Translations under genes and position numbers: made by a program
Assembly (NCBI GenBank): GCA_902609185.1
Contig: CACLQX010000003.1
Coordinates: 1-51,523, forward strand
Reading direction: 5' to 3'
DNA from: an uncultured Bacteroidota bacterium
GTDB taxonomy: Bacteria; Bacteroidota; Bacteroidia; Flavobacteriales; Flavobacteriaceae
Length of the DNA stretch: 51,523 bases
Part shown: in pieces, positions 1-7,866 of the stretch
How positions within the stretch are numbered: the stretch's first letter is position 1
Layout: each line of letters begins with the position of its first letter
The notes under the pieces: generated by a model
The model's input: only the letters and a program-made list of their open reading frames with translations
Databases searched by the model: none
What the model was told of the DNA's origin: nothing

Positions 1-566
1 GATTCAAATTTAATCCAAGTTTTATTATTGACACTTTCATCCAAAAGTCTAACACAACCAATTTTAAATGATTTTAACTTAAATATTTGGGAGTTTTTAA
101 AAATAATAACCTCAGTACTCCCACCACCAACATCAACAAAGCAATAATTTTTTGATTTACCAATATGATCAGATATATCTTGTTTAGAAGTGATTTGAGC
201 TTCTTTTTTACCAGAAATCACATCTAATTTAATCCCTGTCTCTTCAAAAATACGTTTTATTATTTCCTGCGAATCCTTTATATTTCTAATTGCAGATGTA
301 GCATATGCAAGGTGTAAATCTACTCCGTTGACCTCCATCAAAAGTTTGAAAGCTTTGAAGGATTTTATTAATTTTTCAATACTCGATTCAGTTAGGGTTG
401 AATCAGAAAAAGATTCTTTACCTAATCTTAGAGGAATCCTAACAATATTATTTTTTGTACTTATTTTTTTTCCATTGATATTATAAACATTAGAAACTAA
501 CATTCTTATTGCATTTGATCCAATATCAATTGTTGCAACTCTCTTATAATTTATTTTACTTTTCAA
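1..566 (-). CDS. ppx: Exopolyphosphatase / Ppx-GppA phosphatase, N-terminal part (cut by window edge)
   Basis: The gene runs off the left edge, so only about 188 N-terminal residues are visible. The actin-like ATPase fold of the Ppx/GppA family is recognisable from the phosphate-1 motif DIGSNAIRML near residue 14 and the later motif VDVGGGSTEV. The family removes terminal phosphate from polyphosphate or hydrolyses pppGpp. Lying directly downstream of ppk1 favours polyphosphate turnover. I place the start at a TTG at 566, which overlaps the ppk1 stop by 11 bases and gives MKSKINYKRVATIDIGSN. No ATG exists before the conserved motif. Whether it acts on polyphosphate or on guanosine pentaphosphate cannot be decided from sequence. 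Confidence 0.88.
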   Translation of the reverse strand, partial: MKSKINYKRVATIDIGSNAIRMLVSNVYNINGKKISTKNNIVRIPLRLGKESFSDSTLTESSIEKLIKSFKAFKLLMEVNGVDLHLAYATSAIRNIKDSQEIIKRIFEETGIKLDVISGKKEAQITSKQDISDHIGKSKNYCFVDVGGGSTEVIIFKNSQIFKLKSFKIGCVRLLDESVNNKTWIKFE

Positions 567-2604
567 TTTTTTTTAAATAATAATTATAAACTGAGTTTTG
601 TGCTTGTAAGGTTTCTTTTACGTTTTTTGAATACTCATTTATACGTGAAGAATTGAGTTTTCGTGATTTTGTATTATCGGACCAATAAATGTCAAATATA
701 TCCAAAATCTCTTTTTTATTAGCGTTATCAAGAATTGGACAGGTGACTTCAATTCTATTTTCCAAATTTCGTGTCATCCAGTCTGCAGATGAAATATAGG
801 TCTTATTTTTATTTCCTGAGCAAAAAATAAAAAATCTCGTGTGTTCTAAGTACCTGTCTACAATACTTTTGGCTTCAATATTTGCACTGTGTTCTGTATT
901 TTCTGGTATTAAACAACATATTCCTCTAACAATCATTTTAATTTTAACGCCCTCGATACTTGCCTTATATAGTTCTTCAATCATCTCATAATTAGTGATA
1001 CTGTTTAGTTTAATTTTAATCCATGCGTCTATACCCTTTTTTGCGTTTTTAATTTCATCTTTTATCAGTTTTTTGAATACAGACTTAGTTTTAAATGGAG
1101 ATATAAACAACTGATTATAATTAGTTTTTTTGTAGTTGATTTCTATAAAATCGAATATCTTGGAAACATCATCTAAAATCTCTTTATTAGAGGTGAATAA
1201 CGTTATATCAGTATAAATTTGAGCAGTTGATTCGTTAAAATTGCCGGTACTTATAAAACCATATTTCTCAAGTTTTCTTCCATTTTTCTTTTCGACAACA
1301 CAAATTTTTGCATGTACTTTAAGATTTGGTAAACCAAAAACTAGCTTAATACCATTCTCTTCAAATAATTTCGCATATTTAATGTTTGCTTTTTCATCAA
1401 ACCTTGCTTGAAGTTCAATTTGAACTGTAACCAACTTCCCGTTCTTAGCTGCATTAATGAGCGTATTTGCAACCATTGATAGTTTTGAAAGTCGATATAT
1501 AGTTATTGAAATGGATTTAACATCAGGATCAATTGAAGCCTCAGACAAAAATCTTAAAGTATATATAAATTTATGATAAGGTGTATGTTGTAAAACATCA
1601 TTATTTTTTATTGTTTGAAAAACACTTTCATTTTCATTAAATAGCTTAATACTTAAAGCCCTTCTTTTTGAATAAGTTAAGTTAACCTTTCCAAAATCAG
1701 GAAATTTCATAAAATCACGTCTATTATGATATCTTTCTGCAGGAATTATACTATCTGTATTTTTATTTATACCCATTTTTCTGATGAGAAAACTTAATGT
1801 ATCATCATGAATTGAAGAATCATATACCAATCTTACAGGTTTTCCTCTTTGTCTCTTTTTTAAACTCTGAGAAATCTTTTCGAGATAACTTTTCGAGATG
1901 TCATAAGCAAAGTCCAATTCCGCATCCCTAGTCATTTTAATATTAAAAGCAAAGATTTTTTTTGGTTTAAAAATTTTAAAAATATCAACTAAGTGATACC
2001 TAATTATATCATCAATAAATATTACATATTTTTTATCCGATTCTTCAATAACAAAAAATCTATTCAATTGTTCAGGAATCTTTATTAAAGCATACTTTAT
2101 AGATTCAGTTTCAATTTGAATTTTAACTATGAGAAATGAATTTGAATCTTTTAAAACTGGAAATGAGTTTGATTTATCAAAAATAATTACCTCCATTTGA
2201 GGTAAAATCTTTTCTGAAAAAAAAGAATAAATCTTATCTATTTGCGTGCTTGGTATTGTTTTTTCATCAACAAAAAAAATATTTTCTTTTTTTAGATCAG
2301 ACTTTATGGAATTTAAAATTTTAGAACTTTTATTCTGAACTTCAATAGTTTTTTTGTTAATCTCACTTAATAAATCTTTTGCTGTGAGTCCCTTATATAA
2401 TTTCCTATTTTTCTGAGGAGAAACAGCAATTCTTTTGACAGTAGCGTACCTAACTTTAAAAAACTCATCTAAATTACTAGAAAAAATCCCAATAAATCTG
2501 ATTCTTTCAATTATTGGAACTGTTTTATCTTGAGCTTCTTGTAAGACTCTTTCATTAAATTCAAGCCAACTTAACTCACGATTTTTAAATTCAAACTTTT
2601 TCAC
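556..2604 (-). CDS. ppk1: Polyphosphate kinase 1
   Basis: 682 residues, the usual length for PPK1, which reversibly transfers the ATP gamma-phosphate onto inorganic polyphosphate. The N-terminal domain starts with the family motif NRELSWLEFNERVL, followed by SSNLDEFF. The two phospholipase-D-like catalytic domains each show their histidine: H431 in LKVHAKI (expected to be phosphorylated) and H588 in LEHTRFF. STGNFNE and SSADWMTRN are also present. The start is GTG at 2604 and overlaps the sixA stop by 4 bases (GTGA). The gene sits between sixA and ppx, so synthesis and degradation of polyphosphate are co-transcribed, as is common in Bacteroidetes. Confidence 0.97.
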   Translation of the reverse strand: MKKFEFKNRELSWLEFNERVLQEAQDKTVPIIERIRFIGIFSSNLDEFFKVRYATVKRIAVSPQKNRKLYKGLTAKDLLSEINKKTIEVQNKSSKILNSIKSDLKKENIFFVDEKTIPSTQIDKIYSFFSEKILPQMEVIIFDKSNSFPVLKDSNSFLIVKIQIETESIKYALIKIPEQLNRFFVIEESDKKYVIFIDDIIRYHLVDIFKIFKPKKIFAFNIKMTRDAELDFAYDISKSYLEKISQSLKKRQRGKPVRLVYDSSIHDDTLSFLIRKMGINKNTDSIIPAERYHNRRDFMKFPDFGKVNLTYSKRRALSIKLFNENESVFQTIKNNDVLQHTPYHKFIYTLRFLSEASIDPDVKSISITIYRLSKLSMVANTLINAAKNGKLVTVQIELQARFDEKANIKYAKLFEENGIKLVFGLPNLKVHAKICVVEKKNGRKLEKYGFISTGNFNESTAQIYTDITLFTSNKEILDDVSKIFDFIEINYKKTNYNQLFISPFKTKSVFKKLIKDEIKNAKKGIDAWIKIKLNSITNYEMIEELYKASIEGVKIKMIVRGICCLIPENTEHSANIEAKSIVDRYLEHTRFFIFCSGNKNKTYISSADWMTRNLENRIEVTCPILDNANKKEILDIFDIYWSDNTKSRKLNSSRINEYSKNVKETLQAQNSVYNYYLKKIEK

Positions 2605-3089
2605 CTGTACTCTTTTGGGAAGAAAAAAGAAAAATTCTTGGATTTTTCAATTTCAGCCCATAAAGATACACTAAATTCAAAAATTAGCATTCCACAAGTT
2701 GGTACGTGTAAATTGAATTTATCAGAAAAATCATTTACTAAGAAATTACAGGAGTTATTGTGAGTAAAAATTAATACTGTTGAAAGGTTATTAGGCAAAT
2801 TTCTAATAAATGATTTTACATTATTTCCTTTAAAGTCATACAATTTCTCAGATTTTAAACATTCCAAATCCTTTAAAAAATCACATCTATCTATAAATAT
2901 TTCTGAAGTTTCGATTGTTCTTTTTGCAATACTTGTATATATAACCTCAGGCTTTAAATTTTCAGAATTAAAAATATCTGAAATTGTTTCAGCATCATTA
3001 ATACCTCTTGTTGATATCGGTCTATCTAGATCAGAAACATGTTTTGACCAATCAGATTTTGCATGACGAATAATGATCAGTTTTTTCAA
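2601..3089 (-). CDS. sixA: SixA-like histidine phosphatase
   Basis: A 162-residue branch-2-type histidine phosphatase with the catalytic RHAKSDW at residues 8-14 and a second conserved histidine in FTHNNSC. E. coli SixA removes phosphate from histidine phosphocarriers. In Bacteroidetes this gene is often next to ppk, and its target there is unclear. I choose the TTG start at 3089, which overlaps the pdxH TGA by 4 bases and gives MKKLIIIRHAK, the usual family N-terminus. A longer reading from TTG 3113 would add eight residues inside pdxH. Confidence 0.88.
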   Translation of the reverse strand: MKKLIIIRHAKSDWSKHVSDLDRPISTRGINDAETISDIFNSENLKPEVIYTSIAKRTIETSEIFIDRCDFLKDLECLKSEKLYDFKGNNVKSFIRNLPNNLSTVLIFTHNNSCNFLVNDFSDKFNLHVPTCGMLIFEFSVSLWAEIEKSKNFSFFFPKEYR

Positions 3090-3724
3090 GGACTTAATCT
3101 TTTCGCAATCCAAGAATCATTATTCGATTTAGAAAAAACAATTCTGTCGTGTAATCTATTACTTCTACCCTGCCAAAATTCAAACTCATTTATATTTATA
3201 AAAAATCCACCCCAATTATTAGGTCTGGTAAGATTTGGTGAATTTTTCTTTATTTCATTAAACTTTTTTTCTAGGTATTCCCTACTAGGGATTTCCTTAC
3301 TCTGATCAGAACTTATTGCTCCTAATTGACTATCCAAAGGTCTTGAATAAAAATAATCATCTGATTCTTTTTTGGAAATTTTAGAACATATTCCATTAAT
3401 TATAATCTGTTTTTCTAATGAAGGCCAAAAAAAAGATATACAAACATTATGGTTTTTTTTTATTGCATCTCCTTTTTTGCTTTCATAATTTGTAAAAAAA
3501 ACTATTCCATTTTTTTTTAGCATTTTCATTAAAACCACTCTATTTCTAGGTTCATTTTTGTCATTGACTGTACTAAGGGTCATTGCATTAGGTTCATCAA
3601 TTTGACTATCATCTTCAGCCATCTTTAACCAACTTTTAAACAAGACAAATGGATTTTTAACCATCTCATGGTCCAAAAGACTAGATTTTGAATAATTTTT
3701 TCTAAAGTCTGAAAAATCTTTCAC
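3086..3724 (-). CDS. pdxH: Pyridoxamine 5'-phosphate oxidase
   Basis: 212 residues, full length for PdxH, the FMN enzyme that oxidises pyridoxamine/pyridoxine phosphate to pyridoxal phosphate. The N-terminus (MKDFSDFRKNYSKSSLLD) matches the family, with RNRVVLMK and FFTNYESKKGD for FMN binding and WGGFFININEFEFWQG and RLHDR near the C-terminus. The start is GTG at 3724; no ATG fits. It lies 11 bases after the small gene at 3736-4029 and shares its stop with the sixA start. Several PLP enzymes (acyl-cysteate-type synthase, cysteine-synthase-like protein, threonine aldolase) lie upstream in the same run. Confidence 0.95.
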   Translation of the reverse strand: MKDFSDFRKNYSKSSLLDHEMVKNPFVLFKSWLKMAEDDSQIDEPNAMTLSTVNDKNEPRNRVVLMKMLKKNGIVFFTNYESKKGDAIKKNHNVCISFFWPSLEKQIIINGICSKISKKESDDYFYSRPLDSQLGAISSDQSKEIPSREYLEKKFNEIKKNSPNLTRPNNWGGFFININEFEFWQGRSNRLHDRIVFSKSNNDSWIAKRLSP

Positions 3725-3735
3725 GCACGTTAAAA

Positions 3736-4029
3736 TTAATCAATTATTCTTTCAATTTCTTCAATTTCAATTATGTCTTTAGCCTCTTGAAATGTAGGAG
3801 AAAATGAAAATTTCAATTTATCTTTATTTTCAAATTTTTCAGAGATTATAACAATTGATTTATTTTTCAAATTCACAAATGAGTTGTAGATGTTCGTGTG
3901 AGATAAATTAAAATCATTGAGGTCTTGGTATTCAATAATCAAGTTTTTAGAAAATTGGAAAATAAAAGGCTTAAAATCTTTTTTTTCCAAACCCTTTTTT
4001 ATAGATATGACTTCAAAATTTAAACTCAT
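3736..4029 (-). CDS. Small conserved flavobacterial protein of unknown function (often labelled ribonuclease Z)
   Basis: A 97-residue protein without signal peptide or membrane segment. Its C-terminus, PTFQEAKDIIEIEEIERII, resembles a short flavobacterial protein found between pyrB and rnz. That protein is sometimes named ribonuclease Z by transfer from its neighbour, but it has no metallo-beta-lactamase motif (no HxHxDH). The alternating hydrophobic pattern and size resemble a STAS-like fold, which is inference. Its ATG overlaps the pyrB TGA by 4 bases, so it is probably translationally coupled to aspartate transcarbamylase. I do not know its function. Confidence 0.8.
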   Translation of the reverse strand: MSLNFEVISIKKGLEKKDFKPFIFQFSKNLIIEYQDLNDFNLSHTNIYNSFVNLKNKSIVIISEKFENKDKLKFSFSPTFQEAKDIIEIEEIERIID

Positions 4030-4952
4030 AATTTCGATGCTAGCAGATATAAAACTGCCATCCTGACTGCAACGCCATTTTCAACTTGATCTAAAATCAC
4101 AGTTCTTCCAGTGTCAATTAAATCGGTTGAAAGTTCAACACCACGATTTATTGGTCCAGGGTGAGTTATTATAATATCCTTTTCGATTTGACTTAATTTA
4201 TTAAGATTTAACCCAAACTGTTTGGCATACTCGCGAGTTGTTGGAAAATAACTTTGATTCATTCTTTCGTTTTGAACTCTTAACATACTAGCTACATGAC
4301 ACCATTTCAAACCATTATCCAATGATGGTTCATATTCAACACCCAAGGTTTCAATATATTTTGGAATTAATGATAGTGGTCCACAAACCTTTACATTAGC
4401 TCCAAGCTTTTTGAAAAGAAGAATATTAGATAGAGCTACCCTTGAGTGAAGAACATCACCAACTATTAAAATGTTTTTATTTGAAAATTCCTTGAGTTTT
4501 GATTTTAATGTAAAAGCATCTAAAAGTGCTTGAGTTGGGTGTTCATGACAACCATCACCTGCATTAATTATACATGACTTAACATTTTTAGATAAAAAAA
4601 CACTTGCTCCAGGGCTTGGGTGTCTAATAACAATCATATCAACCTTCATTGATAAAATATTATTTACTGTATCTGTTAATGTTTCTCCTTTTTTGATAGA
4701 TGATCCTGTTGAATTAAAGTTCACAACATCGGCAGATAATCTCTTCTGCGCTAATTCAAATGAAATTTTAGTTCTTGTGCTATTTTCAAAAAATAAATTT
4801 GCAATAGTCACATCTCTTAAACTTGGTACTTTTTTTATTTTTCTATTAATGACTTCCTTAAAATTTTCAGCTGCATCAAATATCGAATATACATCTTCCA
4901 AACTCATATATTTTATTCCTAATAAATTCGAAATTGATAATTTACTTTTCAT
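4026..4952 (-). CDS. pyrB: Aspartate carbamoyltransferase catalytic chain
   Basis: 308 residues, the normal length of the catalytic chain, which condenses carbamoyl phosphate with aspartate in pyrimidine synthesis. The carbamoyl-phosphate signature FFENSTRTKISFE is at residues 54-66, followed by KKGETLTDT, HPSPGAS, NAGDGCHEHPTQALLD and a late HPGPINRGVE. The ATG start overlaps the pyrR stop by 11 bases. No pyrI regulatory chain is present in the window, so control probably goes through PyrR or supply. Confidence 0.96.
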   Translation of the reverse strand: MKSKLSISNLLGIKYMSLEDVYSIFDAAENFKEVINRKIKKVPSLRDVTIANLFFENSTRTKISFELAQKRLSADVVNFNSTGSSIKKGETLTDTVNNILSMKVDMIVIRHPSPGASVFLSKNVKSCIINAGDGCHEHPTQALLDAFTLKSKLKEFSNKNILIVGDVLHSRVALSNILLFKKLGANVKVCGPLSLIPKYIETLGVEYEPSLDNGLKWCHVASMLRVQNERMNQSYFPTTREYAKQFGLNLNKLSQIEKDIIITHPGPINRGVELSTDLIDTGRTVILDQVENGVAVRMAVLYLLASKL

Positions 4953-5496
4953 TTTGTAAAATATAAACTGAACCTTCTTTATTTTTTTTATCCCATTTAA
5001 CTTCCACCCTTTGATTATTTATTGAATCAACCTTTATTCCATAATAATCAGGTTGAATTGGTAAGTGTCTCGAAAAACGTCTATCAACTAGACTTAATAA
5101 CTCAACCTTTTTAGGCCTACCAAATGATTGAATTGCTGCCAATGCGGCAGTAACACTTCTTCCTGTGTATAATACATCGTCAATTAAAATAACTGATTTA
5201 CCCTCTACCGTAAATTCTATTGAGGTCTTGTTAGGTCTAAGAATTTTATTTTTTCTTCCAAAATCATCTCTAAAAAAAGTAATATCGAGTAATCCTAGAT
5301 TGATTTTTTTAATTTCATACTCATTAATTAAAATTTCTTTTAATTTTTCAGAAAGTATTTTTCCTCTAGGTTGAATACCAATTAATACAGCATCTTCAAA
5401 ATGATTATGATTTTCATAAAGCTGACTGGCAAGACGTCTTAGAATCAAAGACAGTTTTGAGGTGTTTAGGATTTTTTTTGCATTGAATGCGCACAT
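4942..5496 (-). CDS. pyrR: PyrR bifunctional pyrimidine regulator / uracil phosphoribosyltransferase
   Basis: A 184-residue type I phosphoribosyltransferase with the PRPP loop VILIDDVLYTGRSVTAA and the upstream IGIQPRG. In Bacillus PyrR binds pyr mRNA to cause attenuation and has weak uracil phosphoribosyltransferase activity. Here there is only a 32-base gap before the gene and no visible anti-terminator or PyrR-binding hairpin, so RNA control is not supported by the sequence. I use the ATG at 5496; a TTG one codon upstream (5499) is equally in frame. pyrB follows with overlapping ends. Confidence 0.92.
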   Translation of the reverse strand: MCAFNAKKILNTSKLSLILRRLASQLYENHNHFEDAVLIGIQPRGKILSEKLKEILINEYEIKKINLGLLDITFFRDDFGRKNKILRPNKTSIEFTVEGKSVILIDDVLYTGRSVTAALAAIQSFGRPKKVELLSLVDRRFSRHLPIQPDYYGIKVDSINNQRVEVKWDKKNKEGSVYILQNEK

Positions 5497-5528
5497 CAAA
5501 GCGCAAATGTAACAAAAATTTAAAAATA

Positions 5529-6779
5529 TCAGTCTGCTTTAAATTTTTCTGATAATTTTTTATAATAGCCCCCAACCAATTTTTCTCTAATTTCAGAAAA
5601 TGAATTTAATGTCTCTTTGATATCCTCAACAGTGTGAGTAGCTGTTGGAATTAATCTAAGAAGAATTAAACCTTTAGGTATTACCGGGTAAACAACTATA
5701 GAGCAAAAAATATTATATTTTTCTCTTAAATCTTTAACTAAGACCATTGCTTCAGGGACCTCACCTTTGAGAAAGACGGGGGTAACACAACTTTGTGTTT
5801 TACCAATATCAAATCCGTTATCCTTTAAACCATTTTGAAGCATTTCAACATTGTCCCACAGCTTTGCTTTGTGATTTGGTTCATTTCTAAGGATTTCTAA
5901 TCTTTTTAAAGCACCTACTACTAGTTGCATTTGCAATGATTTGGCAAACATCTGCGAACGCATGTTATATTTTAGAAATTTGATAACTTGTTTAGAACCC
6001 GCAACAAATGCACCAGTGGATGCCATTGACTTAGCAAATGTGGCAAAGTATACATCAATTTCATCCATAACTCCTTGCTCCTCACCGACGCCAGAGCCAG
6101 TTTCTCCTAATGTTCCAAAACCATGTGCGTCATCAACAAGAAGTCTAAAATTATATTCATTTTTAAGTTTTACAATTTCCTTGATTTTCCCTTGCTCACC
6201 CCGCATTCCAAAAACCCCCTCAGAAATCACTAAGATGCCTCCACCTGTTTTTTCTACGATTTTTTCAGCTCTTTTAAGATTGATTACTAGGCTTTCTATA
6301 TCATTATGCTTAAAAGTAAATCTCTTACCAAGATGTAATCTAACTCCATCAACTATACAGGCGTGCGCATCAACATCATAAACTATAACATCATTTTTAG
6401 ATACTAGAGTATCAACGATTGACAAAATACCTTGATATCCAAAATTAAGCACATATGCACTTTCTTTATTTACAAAATCTGCGAGCTGGTTTTCTAATTT
6501 TTCATGCATAGAAGTGTGTCCTGACATCATTCGGGCACCCATTGGATAGGCAGAACCATACTCATCAGCTGCCTCAGAGTCAATTTTTCTAACTTCTGGA
6601 TGATTAGAAAGTCCTAAGTAGTCATTAACACTCCATGTAATAACTTCTTTTCCATTAAAATTCATCCTATTAGAAATCTTTCCTTCTAATTTTGGAAACA
6701 CAAAATAACCTTCAGCAATGCTAGCCCATTTACCAAGTGGACCCATACTTTTATTAAATTTTTGAAATAAATCAGACAT
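5529..6779 (-). CDS. PLP-dependent alpha-oxoamine synthase (probable cysteate/serine acyltransferase)
   Basis: A 416-residue fold-type I PLP enzyme of the family that includes serine palmitoyltransferase, KBL and BioF. The cofactor-stacking histidine is H139 in DAHAC, the PLP aspartate is in LLVDDAHGFG (D216), and the Schiff-base lysine is K250 in FAKSMAST. It decarboxylatively condenses an amino acid with an acyl thioester. In Bacteroidetes such enzymes make 3-ketosphinganine from serine or 3-ketocapnine from cysteate. The cysteine-synthase-like gene 3 bases upstream favours cysteate, but the residues seen here do not settle the substrate. Glycine acyltransferase (KBL) is the other possibility; the tdh gene usually beside kbl is absent. 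Confidence 0.8.
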   Translation of the reverse strand: MSDLFQKFNKSMGPLGKWASIAEGYFVFPKLEGKISNRMNFNGKEVITWSVNDYLGLSNHPEVRKIDSEAADEYGSAYPMGARMMSGHTSMHEKLENQLADFVNKESAYVLNFGYQGILSIVDTLVSKNDVIVYDVDAHACIVDGVRLHLGKRFTFKHNDIESLVINLKRAEKIVEKTGGGILVISEGVFGMRGEQGKIKEIVKLKNEYNFRLLVDDAHGFGTLGETGSGVGEEQGVMDEIDVYFATFAKSMASTGAFVAGSKQVIKFLKYNMRSQMFAKSLQMQLVVGALKRLEILRNEPNHKAKLWDNVEMLQNGLKDNGFDIGKTQSCVTPVFLKGEVPEAMVLVKDLREKYNIFCSIVVYPVIPKGLILLRLIPTATHTVEDIKETLNSFSEIREKLVGGYYKKLSEKFKAD

Positions 6780-6782
6780 CTT

Positions 6783-7823
6783 TTACTTTACATATTCAAT
6801 TGAAGAAAATTGTTCTTTACTAGTTTTTAAATTAAATCCCTGCTCTTCCATCCAACTATCACTATATATTTTACTCATGTACCTAGATCCATGATCACAG
6901 AAAATTGATACAACAAAACTATCATCTTCAAATACATTTTTTTTGTTCAGTTGTTTTAAAGCCTGTAAGCAAGCTCCTGATGTATAACCAACAAATAAAC
7001 CCTCTTTAGTTGCAATATCTCTTGAACAATGTGCACTTTCCTCATCTGTAACTTTTTCATAATAATCAATTACGTTAAAATCCGTTGATGTTGGAATTAA
7101 ATTTTTTCCCATCCCTTCAATTCTGTAAGGGTAAATCTCAGATTCATCAAACTCACCAGTTTCATGGAATTTTTTTAGGGCTGAACCGTAAGCATCCACA
7201 CCAATAATTTTAATACTTTTGTTTTTTTCCTTTAAAAACCTACCAATTCCAGAAATTGTACCACCTGTGCCACTACTAGCAACAAGATGAGTTATTTTAC
7301 CATTTGTTTGATTCCATATTTCTGGTCCTGTTGTTTGATAATGAGCATCAATATTCAAATGATTGAAGTATTGATTTACATAAAAAGAATCTTTTATTTC
7401 CTCATTTAGTTTTTTTGCAACTTGATAATAGGATCTATTATCATCGGCAGGTACGTTCGATGGGCATACATAAACTTTTGCACCCATTGATTTCAACATG
7501 TCAATTTTATCAGGTGATGATTTTGAAGATACAGCAACGATACATTTATAACCTTTAACCATTGCAATCATTGAAAGACTGTATCCAGTATTACCAGAAC
7601 TAGTCTCAATTATTGTTGAATCTTTGTCAATTAAACCAGATTCTTCAGCCTTTTTGATTATGTGTAGAGCAATTCTGTCCTTATTAGAGTGCCCAGGATT
7701 GTATGCTTCATATTTACAAAAGTGAGTGCCAGAAATTCCCTTAATTACTTTATTTAATCTTATAAGTGGTGTTTTTCCTATCAGGGAGAGTATATTTTCG
7801 TGGACATCAAAATCTTGTTTCAT
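6783..7823 (-). CDS. Cysteine-synthase/CBS family PLP enzyme (candidate cysteate synthase)
   Basis: A 346-residue fold-type II PLP enzyme. The Schiff-base lysine is K48 in NPGHSNKDRIA, the substrate loop is ETSSGNTG and the phosphate loop is SSGTGGT. The usual NPGGSVKDR or NPTGSVKDR is altered to NPGHSNKDR, as I recall for a flavobacterial subfamily. No CBS domains follow. Start: ATG at 7823; a TTG four codons upstream (7835) is less likely. The gene is 3 bases from the alpha-oxoamine synthase, so it probably supplies that enzyme's amino acid, cysteate if sulfite is the nucleophile. Ordinary O-acetylserine sulfhydrylase or cystathionine beta-synthase activity remains possible. Confidence 0.82.
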   Translation of the reverse strand: MKQDFDVHENILSLIGKTPLIRLNKVIKGISGTHFCKYEAYNPGHSNKDRIALHIIKKAEESGLIDKDSTIIETSSGNTGYSLSMIAMVKGYKCIVAVSSKSSPDKIDMLKSMGAKVYVCPSNVPADDNRSYYQVAKKLNEEIKDSFYVNQYFNHLNIDAHYQTTGPEIWNQTNGKITHLVASSGTGGTISGIGRFLKEKNKSIKIIGVDAYGSALKKFHETGEFDESEIYPYRIEGMGKNLIPTSTDFNVIDYYEKVTDEESAHCSRDIATKEGLFVGYTSGACLQALKQLNKKNVFEDDSFVVSIFCDHGSRYMSKIYSDSWMEEQGFNLKTSKEQFSSIEYVK

Positions 7824-7866
7824 ACAAGAATACAATAACTTTTCAAATTTAGGTAAAAAAAATCAG

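Noticed and set aside
5497-5528. A PyrR-type attenuator before pyrR
   Set aside because: The gap is only 32 bases and no hairpin or PyrR-binding consensus is visible.
5941-6381. 146-codon open frame on the plus strand inside the alpha-oxoamine synthase gene
   Set aside because: It is antisense to conserved PLP-enzyme motifs and has a low-complexity composition typical of a shadow frame.
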